Below, piece after piece: positions 1 through 11,680 of a DNA stretch of 29,076 nucleotides. The notes below the pieces were generated by a model that saw only the letters and a list, made by a program, of their open reading frames with translations, was not told the origin of the DNA and did not search any database. How positions within the stretch are numbered: the first letter of the stretch is position 1; every line of letters begins with the position of its first letter. The translations under genes and the position numbers were made by a program. This stretch comes from Fragilaria crotonensis (taxonomy: Eukaryota > Bacillariophyta > Fragilariophyceae > Fragilariales > Fragilariaceae), in contig JAKSYS010000739.1 in the NCBI GenBank assembly GCA_022925895.1, forward strand, positions 1 to 29,076, written 5' to 3'.

Positions 1-91
1 GTCTGGCCAATGCTACGTTTTCGACGTCTTTCCGTTGGCCCGTTTTTTTGTTGAACGGCCAAACCATTGAAAAACAGGACCGTGTCAAAAT

Positions 92-119
92 GTCATATGT
101 CATATGTCATATGTCAAAT
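92..119. repeat. 7-bp tandem repeat (GTCATAT)n
   Basis: Four consecutive 7-bp units, three exact GTCATAT and one GTCAAAT, about 100 bp upstream of the start codon at 216. A second, longer 7-bp minisatellite lies upstream of the gene starting at 26131. Function unknown; it may simply be slippage. Confidence 0.8.
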
Positions 120-215
120 CTGGTGTCTCGTCTCGAGGATCTGATGTATTTGAACATTTGAACGGAGAGGTCTGGAGGAACCCAGGAAATAGCATATAAT
201 TGAAAGCCCATCACG

Positions 216-710
216 ATGATCCTTCTGCGGGCTCCTCGTCATGTTTCCCTGGTTACTTTCTTGCTACTAGCGATAGCCGTTACATGCTGTGATTCGTTTT
301 CCACTCCTCATCTGCGGCAGCAACAACGGCACCAAAAGTTGCTATCGTGGACGCCAACAGGACTCTACGGCTCCTATTTTGATGAGGAAGACGAAGAGGA
401 TCGAGAATTCGCTCGCATTCGGAGTGGCAGAAAAAGTCGTACTCTTGAAAAGGAAGAAATGATGGAAGAGCTAGATGATGTCGTGGATGATTATTTCAAC
501 AACAACAACGATGATGATGATTATCAAGGCATTATTCCAAATGCTCTCTTGGATAATATCGATCCAGAAGGATCGGCCGAGCGAGTGGGAGAACTTTTCA
601 CTGACAAGCAGTTCTGGATCGATATTGGATTACTGTTGCTGTTCCTCAACTTTCTCGACAATCTTCGAGATCCGACTGTCTTTGATGCCATTGACATGGC
701 AACCATGTAA
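216..710 (+). CDS. small plastid-targeted single-pass membrane protein, unknown function
   Basis: This 164-residue ORF is intact. Residues 1-27 form a hydrophobic signal peptide (core about 10-23), and the predicted cleavage places Phe28 at +1, followed by a Ser/Gln/Arg-rich, acid-free stretch to about residue 53. That is the bipartite presequence known for diatom plastid proteins. The mature part is strongly acidic (residues 55-105), including an Asn4-Asp4 run encoded by AAC and GAT trinucleotide runs near 498-524. A single hydrophobic segment (about 134-149) lies near the C-terminus. I do not recognise the family. By inference it would be a plastid membrane protein with an acidic soluble domain. 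It converges on the TPR gene at 1109-3199, with about 400 bp between the stop codons. Confidence 0.8.
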   Translation: MILLRAPRHVSLVTFLLLAIAVTCCDSFSTPHLRQQQRHQKLLSWTPTGLYGSYFDEEDEEDREFARIRSGRKSRTLEKEEMMEELDDVVDDYFNNNNDDDDYQGIIPNALLDNIDPEGSAERVGELFTDKQFWIDIGLLLLFLNFLDNLRDPTVFDAIDMATM

Positions 711-1108
711 TCAACAACTTACAGAAGCTTCTTCATCAAACCTTGTGTCTGCGATTTCCACATGGCATGGCCCGGGAATTAGTCGTCAGTGGAATTGAGA
801 GCTGCAGGTCATGAGACGAAAAGAGATCCAGCAAGCAAGATACAATGACGCTGGGCTTCGTCTCGTAAAACATCGTATTTCCATCGTGAGCATGCAGAAT
901 CTCATTTGACTCTGGACTCGGGATTGTATTGTATGAAATTGGAGCCAGTTCTGTGCAACATGTGAAGTGCAGCACTCGGATAAATTCAGTAGAACTCTAC
1001 TACCAGTAGTCGACGTCTTTGTTGCCGTTGCGGAAGACGAACTCGTATTGCGCGAAAAGAGGATATTGACAATTCTAAAAGCTACTCCGAGAAGTCGACA
1101 GGTTTATA
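711..1108. other. intergenic, shared 3' region of convergent genes
   Basis: This stretch lies between the stops of the plus gene (710) and the minus TPR gene (1109). I see no additional gene or repeat and expect it to hold the 3' UTRs of both. Confidence 0.6.
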
Positions 1109-3199
1109 CTAGGCTACCGGTGCACATGACTGCCGTCCTACCAATGCGAGCGCCTCCAACAATGAGTCAAGTTGCGGAGCCGCAAATCCACCCAATCGGT
1201 GACGGGCCGATGACACAAGCCCATGCGCCTCTCGAAACGTATGGCAGGCAGCATGTGAGTCGCAAATTTCATGTTGTAGGCTGCCAATCAAGAACATTGT
1301 ATTTGCGACGGTTTCGACATTCTTTAGGCCATCGCCGTGGAACTGACCCGACATCAGATCTTTCGTTCTCAGGGACATGCCGAGAGATTGTTGGGCAGAC
1401 TGGAGTGCCATCAAATTGTTGCCTCTTGCGTAGTGGAGTTCGCTAATTCTGAACAGCGTCTCAGCAATAGTATCGCTGTCGGTGGATGCCGCTTGCAGTT
1501 GAAGTATGTCACTTAGCGTGGCGATGGCCTCCTCCAGAAGGCCCTTTCCTCCTTGAAGATGAGCTAATCTAGCGAGCGTCGCACATATCTTCTTCGGATC
1601 TTCTTGAAAACGACCTATGCTCTTGATTCGCAATGCTTCCTTCAACGAAGTGTAGGCAGCGTCCAATTCATCGCATTCAATCTGGAGTGTGCCAAGGTTG
1701 TACCAGAGGCAAGCAACGTCTGGATGGTCACTGCCAAAAAGGCGTTGACGCAGTTGAAGGGACATATTGAAGGAGGCAATAGCTTCTTTACGCGATCCCA
1801 TGCGATCGTAGATGAGACCCAGGTTGTAACAAATGGTGGAGTATAAGTTCAAGATCGAATCGTGTACGTTGGAGGCGACGACGAGCGATGCATCCGAGAG
1901 CATTTGCTTGCCAAGTTCCGGTTTAGAAAGTTCCACCGCGCTGTTGGTTGTCAGAGCTTGTTGGTAGCAACGTATCGCCTCGTCAAGCCGTCCCAGTTCC
2001 TGTAGAATGCGACCGATGTTGTTGTAAGTCACACTGACGCTGATTCCATCACTATTCTTAGATAGTTTGTCCTCAATGTCAAGCTCATATTTATAGAAAA
2101 TCATGGCTTCCTCAAGCTGACGACGTTGAAAGAGAAGGGTTCCGATGTAATTAAGAATTGATGCAACCTCTGCATCGAAGGCACCGAATTCCTCTCGAGC
2201 TTCCAGCAGCGCTCGAACTGTACGAACGACCTCAATCGATAAATGGTCATCCTTATCATCATTTTCAATGAGAAGGAGGTAGGAGATGGCTGGAATGGGA
2301 TCAAGGTTTGAATCGACTTGGGTGGCATGTTTGAGGTATTCCTTGATATGAACCTTGGACGTATTCTTGTCACCGCTGGCGTACAGGTAAAATCCAAGGT
2401 TAAGGTGCGAGCAAACAACGTCAGGGTGGTCAGCTGGCAGCCATGAGGATCTCAGGCGAAGAACCTCCCGGAAAACGCAAAGCAAGTCCGTCTTGTTCAC
2501 ATCCCCTGTCATCCATTTGGTGCGAGCAAAATTAGATGCAAAAGTCGCTTTTGTCAAGGCCCATTCTCGCTCATCGCCAACGTGAACTACGTAAAGAGAC
2601 AATTCCAATGCCGCTTCAAAGTGAAACAAAGCATTTAGGTCATCGCCGTCGATGTATCGGATGTGGCCCAAGTTGTTGTGGATAAGCGCTCGTATGTGAG
2701 ATAAACAACTCAGCACAACATCCGACCCGATCAAGTCTCGTGACCAATTCTTCGTCAAAGCGGCCAACGCTTGCCCGAAAGAGTCGGCCGCGGCGTCGTA
2801 ATTCCCGCTGGAGTGTTGGACCACACCCTTGTTGTATAACAGGACCGCCATTATGATAGATAACTCAGGCGTTGGCAACAGAGAGTATTCGATATGCAGA
2901 GGTGAGTGAATGGGACGCGGACCGACGTCGCATTCACCTTCAAAGAATGAGTCAGGAGCATGGTGAAGGGTAACCGCATGGGAATTTATCGATGGGTAGA
3001 GAAGCTTGTGGTTCATGGAAGCTGGACACTTATTAGCTTCACCGTTCCAACGTGTACCTTCCGTTTCCACCATGAGCAGTGCCGAGTCGAAGCTCTCGAT
3101 CGCTTCCTCTGCCTTTCCAGAGCAGTAAAGGCTATTTCCCAGCCCATGAAGATGTTCCACAGAAGGGATTCGCTTCATGCCATGTTGAGTGGCATTCAT
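1109..3199 (-). CDS. TPR-repeat protein (kinesin-light-chain-like TPRs)
   Basis: This is an intact 696-residue ORF with no signal peptide or membrane segment. Tetratricopeptide repeats are visible along its whole length: about residues 14-46 (HGLGNSLYCSGKAEEAIESF), 117-150, 170-203, 343-378, 388-420 (YNNIGRILQELGRLDEAIRC) and 463-545. The phrase GSDHPDVACLWYNLGTL near 490-506 is typical of the 42-residue KLC/TPR_12 type, in which a HPDVA loop links helix pairs. Such arrays are protein-interaction scaffolds. No catalytic domain is attached, so the partner and pathway cannot be inferred. The first Met, at 3199, is the first in frame. Although 2.1 kb long, it shows none of the frameshifts that interrupt genes at the right end of the window. 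Confidence 0.85.
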   Translation of the reverse strand: MNATQHGMKRIPSVEHLHGLGNSLYCSGKAEEAIESFDSALLMVETEGTRWNGEANKCPASMNHKLLYPSINSHAVTLHHAPDSFFEGECDVGPRPIHSPLHIEYSLLPTPELSIIMAVLLYNKGVVQHSSGNYDAAADSFGQALAALTKNWSRDLIGSDVVLSCLSHIRALIHNNLGHIRYIDGDDLNALFHFEAALELSLYVVHVGDEREWALTKATFASNFARTKWMTGDVNKTDLLCVFREVLRLRSSWLPADHPDVVCSHLNLGFYLYASGDKNTSKVHIKEYLKHATQVDSNLDPIPAISYLLLIENDDKDDHLSIEVVRTVRALLEAREEFGAFDAEVASILNYIGTLLFQRRQLEEAMIFYKYELDIEDKLSKNSDGISVSVTYNNIGRILQELGRLDEAIRCYQQALTTNSAVELSKPELGKQMLSDASLVVASNVHDSILNLYSTICYNLGLIYDRMGSRKEAIASFNMSLQLRQRLFGSDHPDVACLWYNLGTLQIECDELDAAYTSLKEALRIKSIGRFQEDPKKICATLARLAHLQGGKGLLEEAIATLSDILQLQAASTDSDTIAETLFRISELHYARGNNLMALQSAQQSLGMSLRTKDLMSGQFHGDGLKNVETVANTMFLIGSLQHEICDSHAACHTFREAHGLVSSARHRLGGFAAPQLDSLLEALALVGRQSCAPVA

Positions 3200-5184
3200 T
3201 TTACAAAAAGAATGGCTTTGTGGTCTCGCTTGGGAGCTGGAATCCTAAAAAGTGGAGATCAATCACACACGAGACACAATCTCGACTGACGGCAGCAAGC
3301 AAAGGCGATGAGGTCACGAAGCGGACATGTCTTCGATGTCGTGATTGCCGACATAGTTTCGAAGCCACACTGGCTCATTCCGAGCGATATTGCCCTTCGA
3401 TATTAGTAGCCGACAGGCAAAACGCAAAAATGTTAGTCGGATAAATTACCACGTATCTCGGTGTTTTCGGAGACTTGCGACTTTGGCGTGGGCAGCTATT
3501 CTTGCCATCTGTTCACTTGCGAACACTTCTGGCCAATCGTTGATCGTCAAATTTATTCCACTGTCGTGGATTCATCCATCAGAGGCTGCGCCTTGTCACT
3601 CCATATGTTTTTCGGCGGTTGTTCAGGTGGCTTGTTCGGTACAAGTAGGAGAATTTCCGGGTTCCTCGGACCACGTACGAAGCACCACGCAACCACCTCA
3701 AGAAAGTGTCATGTGTCCAGGCCACGACCAGAACCAGACGAGGCTAACAATAATGGTCCCATCGAGGTTACTTAAGCGGATGTCAGTGTAATCATTGCTA
3801 TAGCCCCTTCCTGCATCGAACTCGAATCGTGAAGTCTGCGGAAGCCCTCATATTACGCACCCACACCACGCCGTGGCTGAATGCCACGCACATCAAATAA
3901 CCGAACACGTCGTGACGCATAAATGCGTCGATACTGCCAACGTTGCCGATACCTAGCAAATAGAACGTCGCTTTACAACTGATCTGTCGTTTCTCGCTTG
4001 TGCGAACTCGCCATGCTCCACTGACCTTTCACCTTTCACTCCCACCTGCACCGAATGCATCCAGGAAATGGTGAAACTGGGCCCAGCCAGAGGCTACCGA
4101 CCGACTGCATGTACGGAGGAAGGGCACAGTACGGAATGTTGTCCTCCACATCAACGTTGCTAGATCATGTTCACCTCAAGGGCTGATCTATGGAAACCTA
4201 TCACGGCCTCAAAATAATCGAACGCCATCATGGCAGTACGTGTAGCGTTCGAAGGCAATGCCATCATGCCAAGCTAGCGCACGGCCAAGTCAATTCTTTC
4301 GATTATGGAAAGCGAACACGTTATAAGCGCTCCAGGCCAAAGTTACCTTTTTTGCATGAGATGTCCCGGGACAATATTATCTCTAACGAAATGACGTGTA
4401 CAGCGTTGCCGTGTGAGCTGACCCCCCTGATTCGGCAACAGAACCACATCGGCTGGAAGCAAATTTAACTGGCAGGGTCCGTACCTCGTGGATTCGCCTC
4501 ACATGGTCGTTACACAATTGCAATAACCAACATCTCTCCCTAAACAAAAACTTACCGGAGACTTTAATTTCTCACCACGATGTGGGATGAGTAGTATGTT
4601 CTCGAGATCCTCCGGCACTATGTAGTACATGGACAACGTGCTTCTACCAAAGCAAGAGCTAGTAGCCGCGAGCTTGACCGACTTTGATTGCGAAAGTTCA
4701 CGATGATCAAACACAAACTCTTGATCCCAGCGCCTAGGTATGCCACTGCAGATTGGCTTACGATCCACACATGATATTCAAATCAATTATTATAATAGTA
4801 AAATCAGAAGAGATACGATGGGTAAGTTTGATCCGATCATTCCTGGTGATTTTTCCTCTCTATGGATTATCGAGCGCGGGTGGCATCCATCCATCCAGTG
4901 TCAGACAGAGTGGGTCGAATTGCGAAGGTGTACTAAATCTGCAGTTTTGGCCAACGTTGCTGTTAGTTTTATGGTGTAGTCGTATAGGTCGTGCAATAGT
5001 GCTCGGTGATAGAACCATCGTTGTAATTGAGAGCGAATGAGCTGTTAGCATCAACTATGTCCTATGTCACAGCAGTTAAGAACTTCAGACGACCAAGCTC
5101 ATTGCTATAGTCATACACCACACACCGACCTGCATGTCGACGGTAATTGGCGACAAAGACACAATTAGCTTCTTGACGAAATTC
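3200..5184. other. 2-kb interval without a supported gene
   Basis: Only short overlapping ORFs on both strands occur here. The longest (3390-3791, plus, 133 codons) has a hydrophobic N-terminal stretch but no recognisable domain. I saw no tRNA T-loop/acceptor pair, LTR, terminal repeat or tandem array. The part near 3200-3300 should contain the TPR gene promoter and 5' UTR, and the part near 5100-5184 the 3' UTR of the Mpv17-like gene. Confidence 0.5.
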
Positions 5185-6315
5185 TTAACCTATCCGGTCT
5201 TCTAGGTGGCGGTTGCGATGAGTCATGAAACTCACAATAGCATCCCAAATGACATCAGTCATGTTCATGGCAACGGTTCGCAGAGCGACAGGAAGAAATC
5301 GGAAGCAAAGAAATCCAAGGGGCATGAGCATGATACTTGTGGCCCAGCTCGCCTTGAGCGTATCAGCGTAATCTCGACGAAATTGAGGAATAATGTGTTT
5401 GCGAAGGTCGTAACCTTCCATGATTCCTGTATTGATGAAGGCAGTAGCAACAAAGACAGAATCCAAGACAAGCATATCGGCAACCAAATGAGTAAGCGCA
5501 GCAAAAGTTCCTTGGACCGGTAACAAGTGCTCAAACAGATTGTAGCCCAAATGCATCAGAGGCCCAGACACGAAAAATCCACCCATCATTATCGACAAAC
5601 CGCGTCGTGAATCATACAAGAAGTTGGATCGATTGGATGTATTTCCATTCAGCCCCTTCCTGTGATTCAGTCGATGTTCCAGGTTCTGCGCCATAAAGTC
5701 ACCACAAATTCCAATAACACCGGCGCTGATCGCTTTGGTGACACAAGGAAATGCAACCAGGCTGGTCATGTAGAAGGCAAAAAAATGTTGCAGCATGATT
5801 GCGATAGTCTTGAAAAGTGCGGCACCGTAGCTTTGCATCAGGATAAGGCCAAGAGCAAGCGCCCAGCGGAACGGAGCCTGGGAGGCTGGAGTCGAGAGCG
5901 TGGAAGCAAACATAAGTGGATTGCCGTTCCGATTAGAAGATTTCATTATCGTCGAAAGGGATGCCAAAAGAAGAAGCGGGAATTTGGGCCACGCCTCAGA
6001 TTTCCCGGAATTAATACCCTCAGACACGTCTCGAGGTGATCGATGCTCTTGAGCAAGTTGTTGGTCAAGATTCAGTGCACCACGTGGCGATGGAGGAAAA
6101 GGTGATTGAATCGAGATCAATCGTTGCGATTGAGGACTCACGAAGCCTTCCGCGCGATACGTCATGACACACAGGAGGGACAGTAGTAATAGGCGGTACA
6201 TTCTTGAATCTCTGTGTGCCGGGAACATCATGGTCACGTTCCACGTAGCGGAAGAAAGAACAACTAAACAATGAAGTTTTGGAATGGTAGGCGCAGATCG
6301 AAACATGAACTCCAT
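5185..6315 (-). CDS. Mpv17/PMP22-family membrane protein with plastid-type presequence
   Basis: This intact ORF has 376 codons from the first Met. Residues about 183-368 match the Mpv17/PMP22 family (PF04117): the N-terminal helix (AISAGVIGICGDFMAQ), the R-RGL..M..G....GP..H..Y segment at 238-258, and the C-terminal SWATSIMLMPLGFLCFRFLP region. Family members are four-helix proteins of mitochondrial, peroxisomal or plastid membranes, with channel-like or unknown function. The likely real start is Met39 (6201), because from there a clean signal peptide (MYRLLLLSLLCVMTYRAEG) ends just before Phe58, the diatom plastid +1 Phe. The longer start would bury this signal. A Ser/Pro/Gln-rich linker of about 120 residues separates presequence and domain. 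Plastid-envelope location is an inference. Confidence 0.85.
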   Translation of the reverse strand: MEFMFRSAPTIPKLHCLVVLSSATWNVTMMFPAHRDSRMYRLLLLSLLCVMTYRAEGFVSPQSQRLISIQSPFPPSPRGALNLDQQLAQEHRSPRDVSEGINSGKSEAWPKFPLLLLASLSTIMKSSNRNGNPLMFASTLSTPASQAPFRWALALGLILMQSYGAALFKTIAIMLQHFFAFYMTSLVAFPCVTKAISAGVIGICGDFMAQNLEHRLNHRKGLNGNTSNRSNFLYDSRRGLSIMMGGFFVSGPLMHLGYNLFEHLLPVQGTFAALTHLVADMLVLDSVFVATAFINTGIMEGYDLRKHIIPQFRRDYADTLKASWATSIMLMPLGFLCFRFLPVALRTVAMNMTDVIWDAIVSFMTHRNRHLEDRIG

Positions 6316-6604
6316 AGTTCGCTTGCGTGTGTGTCAGTGTGTGTCAACCATTGACGAGCTGACGATTGACGAATTGGAATCTCGAATTCTCTGGTTTGGG
6401 CGTACTCCGAGTACATGGTACTTGTACTACTACTAGCTTGAGGTACCAGTACTACTTGTACGCCAGTACTCTGTATGTACAAGTAGACTACTATCGACGA
6501 GTGTGTTATGAGTGTGAGCACAAGAACATACACGTTCTGAATGCGTCACAAAAAGGATTCTGACCACCCATTCTTCATTTCTGTACTGGTACCGTCGATA
6601 TTTC
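6316..6604. other. upstream region of the Mpv17-like gene, GTAC-rich
   Basis: A non-coding gap between the Mpv17-like gene and the 5' LTR. About 6410-6490 is crowded with GTAC tetranucleotides and short palindromic combinations such as GGTACTTGTAC, comparable with clusters at 20580-21110 and 24415-24665. Confidence 0.6.
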
Positions 6605-7502
6605 TGATAGACTTCCAGTATCGCCCTACATATTTTTACATCTATCCCGATCCCTAACTGTCGCCCGTGTGCACAGTAAAACGTTACATCCGTGCTCCAG
6701 TAACCAGTGCGACACTGCACGACTGGAATCAAAACTCTTGTCGATTCAAATTCATGTTCATCTCATCCCATGAGATTGAACACTCATTTTCAAACGAGAC
6801 TCAACGCCTCGTATACGGACGACCACGCCGCGACACGAAACGACGTCTCCGAGAAACGAGGAGTGTTCCTCATTGTTCCCAGGAACACTCCCCTTCATTC
6901 AGACCTCTCATCTGTTGCCCCTCCTCACTCTTCTCACAATTGTCGAAATAATTCATTTTTAGTGCCACTCACCTTTTCTGCACATACTGCACATATTTGC
7001 ACAACATGAATGAAATTGACCATGACGAATTTTTACCGCCGGTCGTCAAATTGTCAACCTCACCATACTGTACATATATCAGTAGTCAGTACGACGGTAC
7101 TCACTATTACGACAGCACACAACACGGCAATCAGTACAGCAGTACTTTTTTGCACATCACTTCCTCTGCCCGGCCATAGTCCGTGCACGTCTGAGTCTAT
7201 CGTTACCGTACATAACGATAAACTATTAGACAGTGCCCACTATGACCAAAGCGATATTCTTACTAGTCAGTCCCTCGCACATTTATGTAGCGATAGACAG
7301 ACAGATAGTATACGTATCGTTTTCTGTAGCGGTAGACAGCATTGTATTGCTGTACCGTACACAGATACACTAAGCAGTAGTCAGTGTCGTACTAGACACT
7401 CACCTACTGGGGGCGTGCCCCATAACGGTCACGTCCTGGTTCTTAACCCGAACCTTATGCCGACATGCGCGTCGACAGGTTCCGTTAACCCGAACCCTAT
7501 CA
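6605..7502 (+). repeat. 5' LTR
   Basis: Direct-repeat partner of 11689-12147 plus 21355-21801. It begins TGATAGACTTCC (3' copy TGACAGACTTCC) and ends CCTATCA (3' copy CATATCA), the usual TG...CA. Homology stops abruptly on both sides. The first roughly 300 bp are nearly identical between the two LTRs; the remainder is clearly more diverged. Conserved stem-loops lie at 6756-6781, 6860-6891 and 7375-7409. Confidence 0.85.
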
Positions 7503-7520
7503 TGGTTGCTCGCCAGGCTT
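7503..7520 (+). promoter_or_regulatory. candidate primer-binding site
   Basis: TGG, the complement of a tRNA 3' CCA, follows the LTR's terminal CA with no spacer and continues as TGGTTGCTCGCC. This is the expected position and start of a PBS. It does not resemble the initiator-Met pattern used by many copia elements, and the tRNA is not identified. Confidence 0.5.
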
Positions 7521-7767
7521 CTATCCTGGCCGGTCGCCGGGTTCCCTCCCCCGGAAACTCCGACCACTTTCAATTTAAATTTGGTGCCTAGCACCGATTT
7601 AAATTGCACTAACCTTTGTTCTTTTCTATTCCAGATCTCACTCAATACCAGCAGTACATGTTCCTACTGCCTGAGAATTGAAATTCTCATTCCTTGTGCT
7701 CACTTTTTTTTGCAAAACTTGTCTAACCCAACTCACCCTTCATCCTCAAACTTTGCAACTCTCACCA

Positions 7768-10700
7768 TGGTCAACCCAGCACTAACCCATTTGCCTCCAA
7801 CTGAGGCCAACTGCCCACCCTCCCATTGTGTCAAACCAACGACACACATTGGTGAACTATGTCGCCGCCGACAGCACATTACAGCTCCTTTTGATGCACT
7901 CAAAAATGCTGTCCTACCTTTCAAGAAGCATTCCTTTTCCAATGTTGCAACAACTAACACTTCTTCCATTGCTGAATCTAACACCTACAGGCCCAAGAAG
8001 AGCCCCAAGCAAGCTCCAGGCCATTTTCAGCACACCGAAACGGCCCTGACTCCTGAGCAAGAGTCCGTCATCTCGCGTTTTCTTGAAACCATCGATCAAG
8101 AACGCCTCCAAGTCAAGACACCAACAACAGAGTTAACTACGCCTGCGAACTCTCCTACGAAGCAGGATCTACCGATATGGGTCGCTCCCATTCTCTTTCC
8201 ATCAAAAACGGCGCCATCAACGACATCGCAGCCGCCGAACTCCAAGACATTCAAGACATTTATGCGCGCAATACCTTCGCTTCCACCATCATCCCGCGCC
8301 AAGAAGACCCAACTCGCCTCCTACGAAAGGCCTATCAAGAACCAACGTGTCAGATTCAATTTTAACGTCCAAACCATCAAGATCAAGAACAACAATGAAG
8401 TCGCGAAATGCGACTCTTTCAAGATTCCGGCGACGAACGCCGAAGACCTCCACTACGACAAGAGGGGTATCATCCAAACCGCCTTGAAAAGGGCTCTCCA
8501 ATGCATGTCCACAATCAAAATTCCGACGAATATTCGAGGAGAAATCGTCCAAACAGTGGACTGCATCAAAGAATTAGCGCAGAACGTACGTTTTCCTACG
8601 CCGTGCAAGCGCGAAGCTCGCAAGAGCGATTCTGACGACGACATCACATCAAGCGAAGCCAGAGCTTCCCACAACATGTCTGCTTTCCTTCAGGCACCAA
8701 GAACTGACAGAGAACAAGCAAAAACAATAATGGCAATATTGGACAAAGTCCATGGCCAAAGTTGCAAATTCTCCTCTGAGTGCCTCTCCAAGTCTCCAGA
8801 ACTGCTGAATCTACCTCCAAGTACTACAATGATGCAGCTCTCTATGAGATTGGAAGAACTTCACAGAATTTTCTTCCCAACTTTACCTGAGAAGGTCATT
8901 CCATTTGTTAGGAACCATAACAAAGCAGTCATACAGCATGACAGCATCCTTATCTTGCCTGTGACCCCTCCGGTTACAACTTCCCATCAAACTGTCGGCA
9001 CTTCAATTGCTACTCAGAATGATGAGAACACCCTCATCCACGGTGACGCCATCAATGGCCCCGTTCTGCACGACGGAATTGGTCCGATGTCCGAACGCGA
9101 CCCCGGAAATGAAAATGCCATTAACCCCAACTTCAACGACGACATTTCCGATAACGGCCTTGACATAGGTAACATGTCATGCGGCATCCGATGGAAACGA
9201 ACAATGACAGCGATATTCATCAAGACTCCCCCGGACGAGAAATCGAAATTCCCTACGTCGAATTCCCCTCCCACGCCGCCCTACACAGACAAGACTCCCG
9301 CGGACACCACCTACGAATCTGCCGACATGCTGACGACTACGATTCCAGCACAGCCACAGACAATGTCCGCCTTCCGCCACCCGCCGGACACCAAGATCTA
9401 CCGTGACTCAGACATCAAGCACAACAAGAAAACTACCCAATTCTCAGTCACACTTCCACAATTTTTGAACAGAAAGCCTGTAGCTTTTGAAAGCTGCAAT
9501 CCCTTCAGTTTTCTGTCAATTGCTGAGAACTCTCACAAGCTGCATCCCACCACCGACAGCGCCTCCGATTGCCTACTATCTACAACGGCAGGCATCACCA
9601 ACTTGATCAACACAATGTCAAACAATCACCCAGAATATCCATACACAAACAAGACACCAGAGACACTCCTTCATGTCATTCCTGGTGAGTCTAGTTCTGT
9701 GTGTTCAAACAATGAAAACAAAGAAAAATCTATTACTTGCAACTCACTTACTCCTCCTGGCCACAGACACAATGATGTGAATGTAGCAACAGAGGATACT
9801 TGCAATGTGATAAGATATGAATTGGAAAAACATCAAAGTCTTTGCAAACACAATGCCCTTGCTGTTCAAACTCCCAGATCATTACTTTTACCAAAAACAA
9901 TTCCGAAAACACAGACATCAACAACAAACGCTCCGTCAACCGAAAATGCACCTCCAGAAGAAGCAAATGCTCACCAAGAAGTGCACCAACCAATGTTTGC
10001 AAACACGCCAACTTGTCGTGAAACATTTCTTGATGACAATGAGCAAGAAAATAATGATGATGATCTGCCTCAAACTCCCTTAACCTCCCCAGATGGTGCC
10101 CTGACATCATCAACCAGGACCGACTTCACATATCCACCGATTGAAGACCTCACAAGGACGCTCCTGAAATATGCCAAGATTGCAAACCTTCAGGAACTTA
10201 GCTTCCCAACTGACCTTCTCTCACGAAGACGACAATTTAACGCCTTCATGGATAACCTCCGAATCATATGCAGCATATCACCATGGACCCAAGTCTTTGA
10301 CCTTGGCCGAGACAAATCAATTACTCTCATCCATGGTGTTGGTATTGCACTCTTCAATCTGATTTTCACCAACATCTGTGAGCCCTGCCAGACACACATT
10401 ATTGACTGTTCCCAGATGCCAGAACAGCCATTCTGACTCTAAGACGCCACTGCACCGCTCACCCAAGATCACATTGAACGCACGCGAATCCTTCTACTCC
10501 ATCAAGCAAGGACATCAAGAAGTTGCAACATCCTACTTGAATCGCATTCGGACATTATCACGCGACTGTTATCACGCCGGAATCACAAACACCGATGCTG
10601 ATATAATCAAACGAGCATTCATGGCGGCAGCAATCACCACTTCTATGCTGCTTCCTACCAACGCTTTGATGCCGACATCCGTCGAGCAGAATTACATGAC

Positions 10701-11458
10701 AAAGAACTACCAACTTTTGCGGAACTTGAGAGCCACTTATTGAATATTGATGATTCCTGTGGACTTACTCTCCCTTCCCAAAACCAACACAATTACAACC
10801 AACATGCAACTTCTGCACACCAACCTTCATCAAGTCTGCCTTTTCAACATCAAGGCACAACTTATGATGATCTTCCAACACACCAACACCAAGCCTTCAC
10901 CAGTTCTTCAATGATGCAACCAAGTGCAGCCAAAATCAATAACAGGCCACCACATCAAGTTGAAAATCTAACCAACACTCTGGCCTCCGCACAGCATCCA
11001 AGAAGACAAAACAATGACAATGATTGCAGTATTGCAATGCAACATCCTCAACCTTTCAAAAGCAACATCGCAACGCAAGACCTCATTTCAGACAAAATTC
11101 TTCAACCACAAATCAAAGGTCCTCCAGATACCTTCAGCTCACCCAATGCTGCAAATATTACATGCTACAATTGTGGACAATTGGCCACTATGCTAATCGA
11201 TGCATAACCGTCAACAGATCACAAAACAGCAACCACGGAGGACTCCCAAACACAATCCAAACAATGATGAAACCGCACCCCACAACCAACGTGCTTATTA
11301 CATCACTGATTCAATTCCATCTCAATCACATGCTTTTTTACCATCAAGCATACATTGCATCCTGCAATGACCAGGGCAACTTCAACTGCCCAAAACCAGT
11401 TACTTCATGGCCTGGTGATATCAACACCCCAAAGCAGATGGCAATCAACAGAGTCTAA
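7768..11458 (+). CDS. large Gag-like protein with CCHC zinc knuckle (frameshifted as read)
   Basis: An ORF open from 7506 to 10436; the best start is the Met at 7768 (context CACCATGG, first Met inside the element after a plausible leader). Residues up to about 800 are low-complexity, Thr/Pro/Asn-rich and without a recognised domain, much longer than a usual Gag N-terminus. A Gag-like core then appears across frames: a helical region near 10140-10400, FYSIKQGHQEVATSYLNRIR near 10490-10550, and an ELESHLLNID phrase near 10725-10750. A zinc knuckle follows near 11163-11205 (CYNCGQ, then GHYANRC, pattern C-x2-C-x4-H-x4-C). Frame changes occur near 10430, at the T4 run 10715-10718 and at the GG at 11183-11184 inside the knuckle; the last two are explained by one missing homopolymer base each. 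No pol follows the knuckle. Confidence 0.7.
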
Positions 11459-11680
11459 CTCAATGATTTCTAACCATCAGTTCCAATATCTCCATACAGG
11501 CCAACAACAAGACACACTACACATCAACTACACTGAACACCTTGTGAATCACACTTCACAGACATTCCAAAAAAAAATGCAAGTCTCACCAAAAACAAAA
11601 AAAACAATCTTCAGATCAAAAGATTCTGTATGTTTCCAAAGCAAATGCTACAACATCAGAAATCAACAGAGATTTGATTC

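Noticed and set aside
3390-3791. 133-codon ORF with a hydrophobic N-terminus
   Set aside because: No domain, overlapping alternative ORFs of similar length, and no supporting start context; chance is more likely.
6667-7591. ORFs within the 5' LTR and leader
   Set aside because: They lie in the LTR and its structured leader, have no family, and frames are not kept in the 3' LTR copy.
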